Below, piece by piece: positions 33,836 through 46,000 of a DNA stretch of 64,000 bases. The position numbers and the translations under genes were made by a program. The notes below the pieces were generated by a model, which saw nothing but the letters and a program-made list of their open reading frames with translations, did not search any database and had not been told where the DNA came from. The DNA is taken from positions 1 to 64,000 of the forward strand of contig CAJHNH020003179.1 in assembly GCA_905116865.2 (NCBI GenBank), given 5' to 3'. The stretch is from Candidula unifasciata (lineage: Eukaryota; Mollusca; Gastropoda; Stylommatophora; Geomitridae). Each line of letters starts with the position of its first letter. The first letter of the stretch is position 1.

Positions 33836-36800
33836 CTGAAATGTAAAGCATCGATGGTAATGCTTGTATAGTGTTTAATATCAAAAATAAAGTTATCTGA
33901 AAGCAATTTTCTGTTTTCTACTCTACTTTCAACGACTCCAGCGACTTATGCATGCTGTAAGTTGGCCTTTAAAGGCTGCACACCTTTGCCCAAACGCTGC
34001 ATACTAAAAACTGTTTCGACCAAATTTACAGGTGTATAGAATGGATAAACCATCCAAACACCAGTCTACAGATACACATTTTTCGGTTTCTTACAAGTAT
34101 GCAATTTACCACACACACACAAAAACGACTTACCATAGTCATAACCTGAATACGATTCATAGCCTGCAGCAGAGCCTGAGTTAGGAGCACCATAGTCATA
34201 ATATGCTTCTTGTCTGTGAGGATAAAGTAAAAAAAAAAAAAATTAAAACCAACAAAGATTCACAAGAACGGTATATACTACTCATTCACCAACTGTAAAT
34301 TCCAACACAAAAAAAAGTTATGGTCATTTGCCAAATTCTAGACTTCAGTCCTATCCTGGAACTTGAGTTCTGACTGCACATTCATTTTACAGGTCTGGAT
34401 TATTTGTACGCATACTGTGGGTTTGAAGGAAGCCCCTAGACTCCAGGGTCTATTACCACAACAGTACCCCAGAACCGACAATTGGAAAAGTATGTCCAAC
34501 ATTCCTAAACACAGGTTCATGATTCTCCTTTAAAATATTTGTTATTACTGGTGACTGTGCATTTGTTCGAACAAGCAGCACACACACAAAGCAAACGACT
34601 AATCCTTTATTCGGTTTCACTACGTTTTATGATATGGTTTTGACATATGATGAAAACCCTTGATGCTAAGCAAAAAAAATTAAACATGAGATATTGAAGT
34701 AAATTACTGTTCTCTTTACTGTAGTTCTAATTAACGGTGAATGCAACAAATTCTAACATTACCCAAATGTTAAATAAACATTAACCAAATGTTAAATAAA
34801 CATTACCCAAATGTTAAATAAACATTACCCAAATGTTAAATAAACATTACCCAAATGTTAAATAAACATTACCCAAATGTTAAATAAATGTATATGTACT
34901 CACCCATAGCCTTCATCATATGATGATTCATAACCAGATCCGTAGCCCTACAAAGAAATAAAGTGAAAATAAGTCAAGGACGCTTCTTTACATCAGTGGT
35001 ACATAGGACTGTGCTCATATTTTTTTATATAGACTACGTAGACATTTAATGTGCGACGTGGTCAACATCACCAGGGCCATTTTACCTAATTTTTATGGGG
35101 TGGGATTAGAGCAGAGGTCAATTTTGAGGGAAAAAACCCGGCCTGGATTTCAACCTAAACCCTTTTACTACAACAGATTAAAATTTCACTTTCTCAATCC
35201 AATACATTAAAAAAAAAATTAACATGCAATGACTATCCACTGAATTTTAAAATTCTGTGTATTTACTGTGATGAATGAAAATGAATTAATCATCCATTCT
35301 AGTCTGTCTCGACTAAGCTATCGGAGTCGGCTGCGTTTGGGTCATTAGTGTACGCATCTAGCCAGCAACAAAGATCTACACCAGTGACCAGTGTATCCAA
35401 GAATCACCAGAGGAAGGAACAACGCCCTAGGTAATTATAATCTACATTATAAACTTTTTAAAACCGAAACCTAGGGCGTGCGTTTAACCTCTAAATAAAT
35501 TCAAGAACTTTTACAATTACCGTTGAAAATGGAAACTATGCCCATAACAACTGAAACACCAGGATTACCAGCACAGAGGGCCGCTCCCCCGGGAGCCGAC
35601 CTTTCAGGGGCGCCCGATGCCACCTCGATAGCGACGCAAAGACCCCCTCGACTACGAAAGCAGCGGCAGCCTGAGGCCAGCACACCAGACATCATGCAGT
35701 GCTCACGATGCAATAGGACGTGGCATACAGCCTCGTCCTGCCGCACCAGCCTATCGTGCAGATACTGTTCTGGTGCGCACAAATTCAAGGAGTGCCCGCT
35801 GGCTAAAATTGACACTAATTTAAAAAAACCGAACAGCAACCGGAAGTGCTCTAACTGTTCCGGCACGCACGGCGCCAGATACATGGGCTGCCCGTATCTC
35901 CAGCAGTGCAAGAGGACACTAAGAACCGCCCACAAAGCAGCTAGACAGAGATACGTGGCACCCAGGTCCTCAGCAGCACCAAAGCAACCAAGTGGGAAGC
36001 CAGCACAACGGACATCAGACAGACAAACCGACAAGGCGATCACAGCCGCAAAGGACCCTGAAATTACGCTACAAAATTCTGAAATTTTAGCTGAAATCAG
36101 AGCTCTCTGCAAAGAAAAGTCTGACGCTACCAACACTGATGCTGACGGAACGCAGTTGCTAGACAAGATTTCGCAAATGCGCGACGAAATCAAAGCCTTG
36201 AAAGACGACAGACAAGAACAAGTCTCGCAGCAAACTAAATGGCTAGCAGAGGCTGCACAAATGCAGAAAAACCTGACAGAAATGACCCTAAAATTGCAAG
36301 CAGAAAAAGCTGCAGACAAGAAGAAAGGGAGGAGAGAAAAAAGGAAACCGAAGCACTCAAGGAAGCCCGAGAAAGCACTCATAAAGAAGTCACCCTCATG
36401 ATCTAAGCAAAGGCAGAAGCCGAAGCTGCAGTGCTGGCGGCAAGAACGGAGCGTGCCCTGCTAGAGAAAGAGAGGAACCCAAGGAAAGCTGTAAAGCAAC
36501 CAATTATCAACAAAGCCGACAAAAGCACGGTTACCGAAATGGCAATGACGCAGCACCAAGAACAGATGACAGACCCTACTAGAAACGAAGTTCCCAACAA
36601 CGAAACACCCATCAGGCAGCCAGCCACCCCACGCGTGAGCCATAAAGCAAGGCTTGAAGATTACAACAAGCAAGTGGCTCCGCACACGCTGGGCTATTTC
36701 GACGAATGCAAGAGCTACGTTGTCGGCTTCTCAACTGAGGAAGACGGAGATGAAGGCGAAACACCCGAACTGCGTGAAAAGAGCGAGAGAGCTGGCCGAT

Positions 36801-39800
36801 TATGCGACGAGCTAAACACAGCCCTAAACCAGCTCCGAGCGTCAAAGAAAAACGGGAAAAATGGCACACCGAATAGAAGAGGCTACCGCCAATTCTAAAT
36901 ACCACTGGAGGAGCCCACCAACTCTACGGACAGCCCGAAACAAACAACTGCCAACCGGACAGACAGTGGCCGTACAGGAGCCACACCCACCCGCTCCGCC
37001 CCCCTGGCAAATAACCACGCAATTACCATAGAGCTAACCAAAAATCTTAACCTAGTTTATTTTCAGGAAAAAGAAGACCACGGAAATTACCACAGGCCAC
37101 CCGACGCTCCAAAGCAGATAGCCGAGGGCATTGCACCTAAGGGGACCAGCACTTTGGAATTCCAGTTACCGTCATGCCACCCCACCCCACGTGTATGTTA
37201 ACAAATGCCTTTCACTTTTATTTCAGACCAAGTGGATCCTACCTCTATCTGTCACTCTCATTCTCCCGACCTAACTATCACATCTCCTGGCACATTCGTG
37301 CAAACTGAATTCTCATTTGCAGTCTATCCTACCTCCACTACTTCTCCACACTCCGTGGAGAAAAAAAAAAAAGGGCTGATCAGATTGTGACGGCCCTGGT
37401 TGTCCTGAAAGGGAACATTGTTTATGACGGCGCAACTGATGTTTGGCTTTTTCTGGCGGCTTACAGTTCGGCAACCAAGCAGCAACAGGGCACCAGCACG
37501 AGGCAAGCCAAGCGCCAGCAACAGTCAGCTAGTACTTATCGATATCATCGCAAAGATCTGGACCACACCAGAACCAAAAACCACAATCACCGCAGCAAAC
37601 AACCGTAATATCAGGTGTGACTACACACCACAAATAAAAGGAAACCATATAAGACCGCTAAGAAACCTTCTTCGATATAGCAGGCCTCCGGGCGGCTGAA
37701 AGAGGATCATGATTTGAAATTTTTGTGGGACGAATTGGAATTGGATCCATTCTAATTTTTGTCAGTGAATTACCACAGCATTGGCAAAGGAGGGTGTTAC
37801 AGTTCATCGGCTGTAAACTCCGGCAGAATGTTCTGGTCGTTCGCCCACCTCTGGACTTTAGCCTTGTTCCAGAACACAAGTGTTGCATGCACATCTGACA
37901 TGTGCATGCAGATTGCTGGTTTCTTGCCTCAGGCAGATGCACTCCTACTTCGAAGGAAGCTCCTAGTTAGTCGACTCTTACAACATGCTTGTTTGGAAAG
38001 GCAGTGGGTCTATTCTTGTTTTCCTCATCATGGGGCCCCGAAACCCACACTGGGAAAGCAAAGATATTTAATTTTGATAGTAATATGTGTTTTTATTACA
38101 ACACAAAATTCATCATCTTGTAACAAAAAATGTATATATCTAGCCAAAAAAATTTATTTTGCAAGTCTATGTGAATATTTACAATACTATCTGCTGAAAA
38201 ATAAAATGATGCAATACACAAAAACAATATTGACGGGAATAAACAGTGTAGAATATCTAAGAAACCAGAGTACTGAGTAAAATGATTAGGTGAAGAAACC
38301 TGGTGGGGTGAAATTATAAACACATTTAGGTAGCAATATTGACAAAGATGGGGAAGGGGGTCTAATAGTTTCAACATATAATTATTGAAAACCACCAAGC
38401 CATATTTATTAATCCTAACCAACTTGCCTGAGAACTGTAGCCTTCATAAGAAGCTGGTGGAGGAGCGGCCCTAGCTCCTCGAGCTGAGGGTGCGCCACGT
38501 CCAGCAGGACCTCCTCGGGGTGCTCCTCTTGGACTTCTAGTCGGTGGGGCACCTCTGTGGAGTAAAAAGAGAAATGTTTTCGTCTTATCAATAGTTACAG
38601 ACACAGCAGGTCTTCATAAGTGCACAATTCTATCATTAAAATAGTCTGTGAAACATTTTTTCAATGACAATTCAAGTCTTCTTCCAAATCAGAGTGCATA
38701 TGCCTGAGGGGCGAGGAACCAACAACCTGTTTACAAAAAAAAAAAAGCCAGATCTGTAAAATGGATGTGCAGGGAACCTGGATTTTAGAAGCTAGTGAAG
38801 AAGAGTGGCAACTTAGTCGTGAGTAAAGGTAACAGTGAAAGGGTCGTTTTACTGCACTGGGTTTTATTCCATCCCACTCTCCTCAGAACAGCAAGCGACG
38901 ATCCCAGGGATCGATAAAAAATACACTTATGGACTGAACTATCTTCAGAGCCGAGGCAAATGGCTTGGCCACTCCGCTATGGAGTTTTGGGTAAGTTATT
39001 CATCAAAATGTTCACTCTTTCTTGTTTAATCTCTCTTTTGAATACCGTTAAGAAATATGTGAACAAGACACATTAAGACAAAATCAAATCAAACAAGAAG
39101 CAGAAATAGCCAGTCTGGATCAGACCAACAGAGTTGGGGGAACACCATCTGACAGCAATTGTTTACCCAGTGGCAGTGTTAAGGTGCTGATGACATTTTT
39201 ACTCATAACATAGATAACCTATAGATTATTATCCATTCTACCCAACAAATTTACCAGTGGTTCCCTGAGATATAAAAACTTGTCAGTAACAATATTTCTG
39301 TTGAATGGATATTCACATAATTTTTCCATACACTATTTAAAACCTAGAATAGCCACTAACCTTCCACCAGGAGGAGGTGCAGGTACAGGTCCATTTCCGC
39401 GTCCTCTGAAGCCACCGCGACCACTGAAGGAAAACACAAAACAATTGCAGCTTATTCCAATAATAAAATCCTAAATACAACTATTCAAGTTCTAAACAAA
39501 AAGCCTAACCTATGTTACATTGGCAGCAATGTAGTGTCTGTGGTGTGCCTGCTAGATGCTCACATGCAGATCAAATGTGGGTTTGGATCCTAATGAGCCG
39601 GGATGACACTGGCTCTCACGTAGTCCGGGGAAGTAAAGGCAACTAGCATGATGCTGGCGACAACATGCACAGTGCCAATATAGGTCTAGCCTTATATACC
39701 CAATATGCCTAAAGGTGTGGAAAGGGGTCCTTTAAAATGTTACATAATTTCAAATTGACTTTAAAAACAAACACTAAAAAAAAAGTAGAAGAAAACCAAT

Positions 39801-42800
39801 ACCCTCTGTCTGGAGGTCCACCTCTGTAACCGCCTCTTCCTCTAACCGGAGGACCATCCATTCCCATTTCTGCGCCACCAGGACCGCCATATGCGTCTTC
39901 CGTCAATTCCTGATAAGATATACCACACAAGAAGAAATAAGCATCACCTTAAATCTAATATTTGTTGTATTAAAGTACAATTATGAAATGGAATCAATAA
40001 ACTGTGAGTACAATGTGATGTATGACTTAATAAGCCACCCTCAAAGTGTAGCAGAATGTCTCAGATATAGAAATGTGCAAATTCAATTATTTTTTTCCTG
40101 TGTTTCTTTAATGTGTTTTCCCAGCTATTTAAAAAAAAAGGAATTAATGCATTTTTAATCATGCAAACAAGCTTCCCATCTAAACTTTCTTTATTCGTTT
40201 AATATTCTAGACATAAATGCACTGACACTGTCGTAACCAACTAAAGACAAACTGTGCTCAACTAGAATCAAACCCAACACCTCGGCATTACAAAGTGCAT
40301 TTGCAACGCCTAACACACAGATGCCGATTATTATATATTTATAACTCATAAACCCATTAATAAAGAAAATAATTCTGAATGCTGTCTAATCATACTTAAA
40401 AAAACAAAATGCACGCTTACAGGGATGACAAATTTCTTGAGTTCGGTCAAGGCTGCTGCAAGTCTGTAATAACCATCCGTCAGTTCTGTATAGCACTCTA
40501 CCAACACATGGAGCTCCTCGCTGAGATGAGCGTATTTGCCTCCTTCTTTCCTCAGTTCTTCCTCCTAAATACAGAGAAAATAAAAAGGCACATGACTTGA
40601 TGAAACCCTGAACAGTAACAGCTCATTTAGAACCAAGCTACTACCTCTCCTACCATTTATCTCCGTAAAAGAGTGAAACCCTCACACTAAGTCGTCCAAT
40701 CCTTTGATACTGCATACAGTTTACCCCTGCCCTTTATCTTTACTGGTGGGGTATTAAATTCAGGGTACGCAGCTAAATTCCCCAACTTGTTTCAGTTTTT
40801 TTCTTGAAGACGAATCAGGTATATGGGGTACTTTATTCATGCTCACACATATATAGAATGTCATAGCTTTTTCTAGGCGTAGTGGCAGAGGGAAGCCAAA
40901 TAACCAGATCATTAATTATTATTATTATCGAACACCGGCTATGAATTCCAGTGGAAGGTCCCGGTTAATCGTCCGCTTGGACTTTTGGCTTTCACCTGGA
41001 CCTGATTTTTGCGTGTACAACCGTTTTTCATTTCCTTGCCTCTTGGGCAGCTGTACGCCGACTTCGAAGGAAAGATCATTAATAATAACAAAACTAAATG
41101 CTTGGTAGCCTCCACGCCCAAAAAAATCTTATATACATGGAAAACGCAAAACAAACCAGTGGTTAATAAACTATATGTAGGCAACACTCTGACATCTATA
41201 CAGCTATTACAAATGTTGAGAATATGGTGCATATAGAAGAAACACACCAAAATATTAAGAGCTGTAGTTACCAAAACCACAAGCAAAAAAACTAATTTAT
41301 GGAATAGTAAAGTAACCACACACATGAAGGCAACACAGCAGAAAACAATAGATAAGAGAAAGGAAGACAAAGATGTATGTAGAAAGCTTTTCAACAGGTG
41401 AGTATCAGCATAATTTAATCAGCATCATCAAAACAGATGAAAGAGGGAAATGATAGAATCATAAAAGTGCTTGCTGCTCTAGACCAGATACTTGAGAGAG
41501 AGAGAGAAAGAGGGAGAGAGTGAGAGAGACCACGGAAAGAAAGTGATGGACAGAAAAAGGAGGAGACAGAGAGAGATAGACAAGGAAAGGGATGAAAGAT
41601 GGCAGAGAAACATAGTGTGAGGTTGGAAGTTAACCGGTGGTACAGAGATGGAGGTGGAGAGAAACAGGCAGTAGTATAGGGGGTGGGATAGAGAATGTGG
41701 GGGTGGGGGGGGGGGGGGGGAGAAATGGAAAATATACGAGAAATGGGAGAGGGGGACGGGGGTAGAAGAAAGAGGGAAGGTGATAGAGAAGCAAGACAGA
41801 AATACTAAAAGGTAGTGAGAGGCACATAGACAGATGCAGAAGTAGGGAGAGAGACAGACAAAGGAAGAGACAGTGAGATACAGGCAAACAGAGACACATT
41901 GATATAGAAACTCCAGAAATTCATAAGAACTTAGATGCTAATTCTGTACTACATGTTGTACTACATGAGACCCACTATTCCACTACTGTGTGGGTTTTGG
42001 GGGCAAGAGGACACTCACTGCCCCCTAACAAGCATGTGATTATCGGCGACCAATTAGGAGTTTTCTTTGAAAAACAGGGACCAATAATCTGCACGCGTAT
42101 AAGCGAGACCTGTAAAATAAAAGTGTGCGCAACAAAACTTCTGAAACAAAACCAAAGCCAATGAGTCAACAAAAAACCAGACTTTGCACTGGAATTTACA
42201 GCTAGCAAATGTTGAAAGTGGGATCATGATGAAACATTTAAAAAAAACTACTAACATTCATAAATATTTAACAATTGTGCATTCACTGAACAATTACTCT
42301 AAATGTAGAGTAACAAAAATGCTTGTGTCTCACCTTCTCTTTATCTCTCATTGATCCTCTGCCCATGATGGCCATTTTACAGCCAGTTTGATCTTGAAGT
42401 GCTCTGAGAGTCTGTCCTTTTGGTCCAAGCAATTTGCCAACGAAATTATACTAATTGGAAGAAAAAAAACATAGCATTACCAACGGATGAAAGTAGATAG
42501 ATTTTTTTAACTGTTTAAACATTTAAAGTCTGTAAAACGAGTACAGTAGATTTTACTTGTGATTAAGCAAAGTTTTTTTCCAAAAAATAAAAAAAACTAC
42601 ACATGAAAGTTTTCTTTCTCTAGTGGTTAGCAACACCGTCACACTTTTGTTTTTTACTGCTACTGTAATAGACACTATGTCAGGGTTCGTAGCCAAATTT
42701 AAGAGATAGATAGATAAAAGAGAGAGACATACAGAGACGGAGGAAGACAGATGCTGAGGTAGTGTGGGAGAGACAGAGAGGAAGACAGTGGGAAAAGAGA

Positions 42801-42962
42801 GAAAGACTGGTGGAAATGGACATATGAAGAGGAGAAAGATGGGATACAGAGACAAGAGGTAAAAAGATGACAGAGGAAGGGACATGCAGAGAAAGAAACA
42901 AGCAGAGAAATGTAAACACAAATGAGGGAGAGACAAGGGGAAATCTGTAGAGGCAAACAACA

Positions 42963-43021
<59 letters not shown>

Positions 43022-46000
43022 CAGAGCAAAAGAGGGGATGAAAGGAAATAAACATCACAAGAAAAAAAAACAACTTGTGTACTGGACACAGCTACAAGAT
43101 AGAGAGGTCAAACTTCATGTGGTTGTACAAAACAGTATGCTGTGTATCAAAGAAAAGAAAAAACAAATGTAGCATTTCCATAAAGAATAGGAATGAGCAG
43201 GGCCGCCTCATTTTTAAAGTCAGGCAAAATACTTCTGCAAAAATGTAGTGTTCTGAAACCACAACATAGAAAAAAAGTCATAGGCAAGCAAGAAAGATGT
43301 AAATGATATAAGTGGAATTAAATCAGATGTAGATGCTGATATGGATAAACAGCTGTCAGTAAAAGTGTACAACAGGATGGGAGATAAGTGCTGGAAGATT
43401 TGCAACTAGCATTCACTGTAGAGCACCTGACTGACTGAATCAAGAGCTTTACTGTTTTCTTCTGAAAGTCCAAGCCATGTGGTGCTAGTAAGTACACAGG
43501 CTCACAGCCTGGTCGTATGAACAAAAAGTTTCTGTTATGATTGATTTTACAAAAACTCTTTGGACATACCTTCATATGTGAGACCTCTGCTCTTAATAAT
43601 ATATACCAACAGTGCTGCCATTATTTTCTTAACATTATAAATAAATTGTTCATGTGTCTTTTTATTGTCATTTTTCTTCAAATCATTTTTTTTGTTCTGC
43701 ATGTTTGTACTGTGTCTACAATCTAGCAGCAAATTTCAGCGCCTTACACTGAACACATTCAATTTCTGCAGACATTTGTTTTGTCAAGTTAACATTTGCA
43801 CTTAGACTGCTTGTGTCCTTTTAGGCTTTTACCAAGCAAGTGAGTCCAGAACATTTGCATCTATGCTTGTTAGCCATCAAGGGATGGAGGAGACAAAATG
43901 TGTGCATTCCGCACCATCCAAGGAGACTTCCATAAATATAGACATAATGCCACTTTTTTATTACAGAAAACAAGCAATCGACCAGGGGTAGTTTTAAAAA
44001 AATATATATAGGCAGCACATGAATTGTGAAGATTTAAAAAAAAAAAAATGGAGTGAAATGCTGGCTTACTCTAGGATATTCTTTGGTAGGAATTCTGATT
44101 TTCACAGACAATTTCTGGGGTCGATCATGGTGAATGTCATACATGGAAACTGGTGGGCGGTCTTTCTTGTCATCTTCACCTTTAGTCAGTCGATCAATTT
44201 CTGAAGAGAAACAGAAATAAAAATACTTAAAATAAATGTGAACCCCACAACGACAACAGATAAAATTCTGAAGACCTGACAGAACACTGAATGACACAAG
44301 TTATAAGACAATAATGCTGTCTTATTAATGAACTTTTTATTGACAATACCAGCAACAACCTCAGAGTTAATACCTGGATGTATTAGCCATACGGATAGGG
44401 TGTGACATTCTGTGATTCTGGTGATTGTAAAATGCAGCCGCCTTAGCTTACTGGCACAGCACATGACACGTAGGACTTGCAGTCTGTTCCTGTACCCTGC
44501 TCTATCCCGAATAATCTTTTCAATATGGATGACAATTGGTCTATGACCTTTGCCTTCTCTCTCATTAACGTCGTCTTAGGTTTTCCCTCAGACATCATTC
44601 CTCAATCCATTTGCTTCTTATTGCATGCTTGTCTATCTGTTCATTGCTCCTCTGGATGTTTTATTATTTTTAATATAAATAGTTATGAAAAATGAAATTA
44701 TTTTTTTTTTACAAATGTATTATCCCCAACTTAAAAAATAAACAAAACTGCAAAATGAGCTAACAATAAGTAAAAATAAAAGCATGTAAGTGTGACAAGC
44801 TGGTGTAGCTCTGAAAAAAAAAAAACAACACCAGTGGGCAACTAATGGAAAGATGACAGAAAAATAACTAAATAAAATGTAGGATGCAGAGGTGCTAAAC
44901 CACACATGTGTACCGGCACCAGAGATAATAGTGGTTAAGGGCTATCTATGCCTCTTCATGTCCATCCTAAAAAAACATGTATGCCCCTTCTGACGGCCTG
45001 GCCAACATTTTCTTTGATGTGTGAATGCATCTGTTTGGGAGGTCAGAAACCAACAGCCTGCAAACAAATTAGCCAGGCCTGAAAACGGATATGCAGAAAA
45101 ATCTCTCCAGCCCCGGTACAAGGGCCAAGACCAGAAGTGGACGAACAACCAGCACTTTCTGGAGTGTATAATTTTTTAACGCAAAAAGGCAGAAAAGGAA
45201 AGATGTGCAGATAAGAAGCTCATGTTTCAACCAGTCTTCCCCAGCCAAAAATATGATAATAATACAATTACACAATTCCATAGAGAAGTAATTTAACAAC
45301 AGAAAAAGAATCCACTTTCAAAACAAATTACTGTGACTTTGCTGATATACATGGTAATTTCTGATGGAAGTTGAAATGTCGTGACTGTCCAAAACAATTT
45401 ATTGCCCAGCTGTTCTAAGCTGTCCAAATCTTCCTGTGTTCATTATTCTCTTTAAACCTTAGCCTTACAGTTTGATGAGTGATCTGCCTTTCTGGGACAA
45501 AAGGATTAATGTAAAATTCACTAACACTTTTTAAGGTATTGCCTTGTTTAAGGCATATGTGAGACTATTTGTTCGTTGAGATGCGGATATACATGCACAG
45601 ATAGTGTTTACCGGGTGGCACAGAGAAACTTGACTAATGGGATTATCATTATTATCAAATAAACTAAAAAAAATGCTTAGCAGTTTCCAAAAAAAATAAC
45701 ATTAATTTGTTTTATATAGAGCAAAGGCAAAAACAAATTAGTGGGTCACACAATATGCAGGCTACACTCTTAATATCTAGAGGGACAAGAGCTAACACAA
45801 ATGATGGAAATATGTTTTGCATAAATGACACATGCAAAAAAAATTGAGAGCTGTAGTTAGCAAAATCACAAAAAAGATGATGTAATTTACACACCGTAAA
45901 ACAACCAAGTGCACACAAACTATACTAAAAGGAAACAAGCGAGACAGGAAAAGACTTCTCTAGACTGGATACTTGAGAGAAAGAAAGTGTACAAGAAGTT

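Noticed and set aside
35501..36382. 293-codon ORF on the minus strand
   Set aside because: It is antisense to the LINE ORF1 with zinc knuckles, and shows no domain.
42553..43089. Ser/Leu-rich membrane-like ORFs on the minus strand
   Set aside because: They are low-complexity translations of the GA tract. The KHDRBS exons use other frames and positions.
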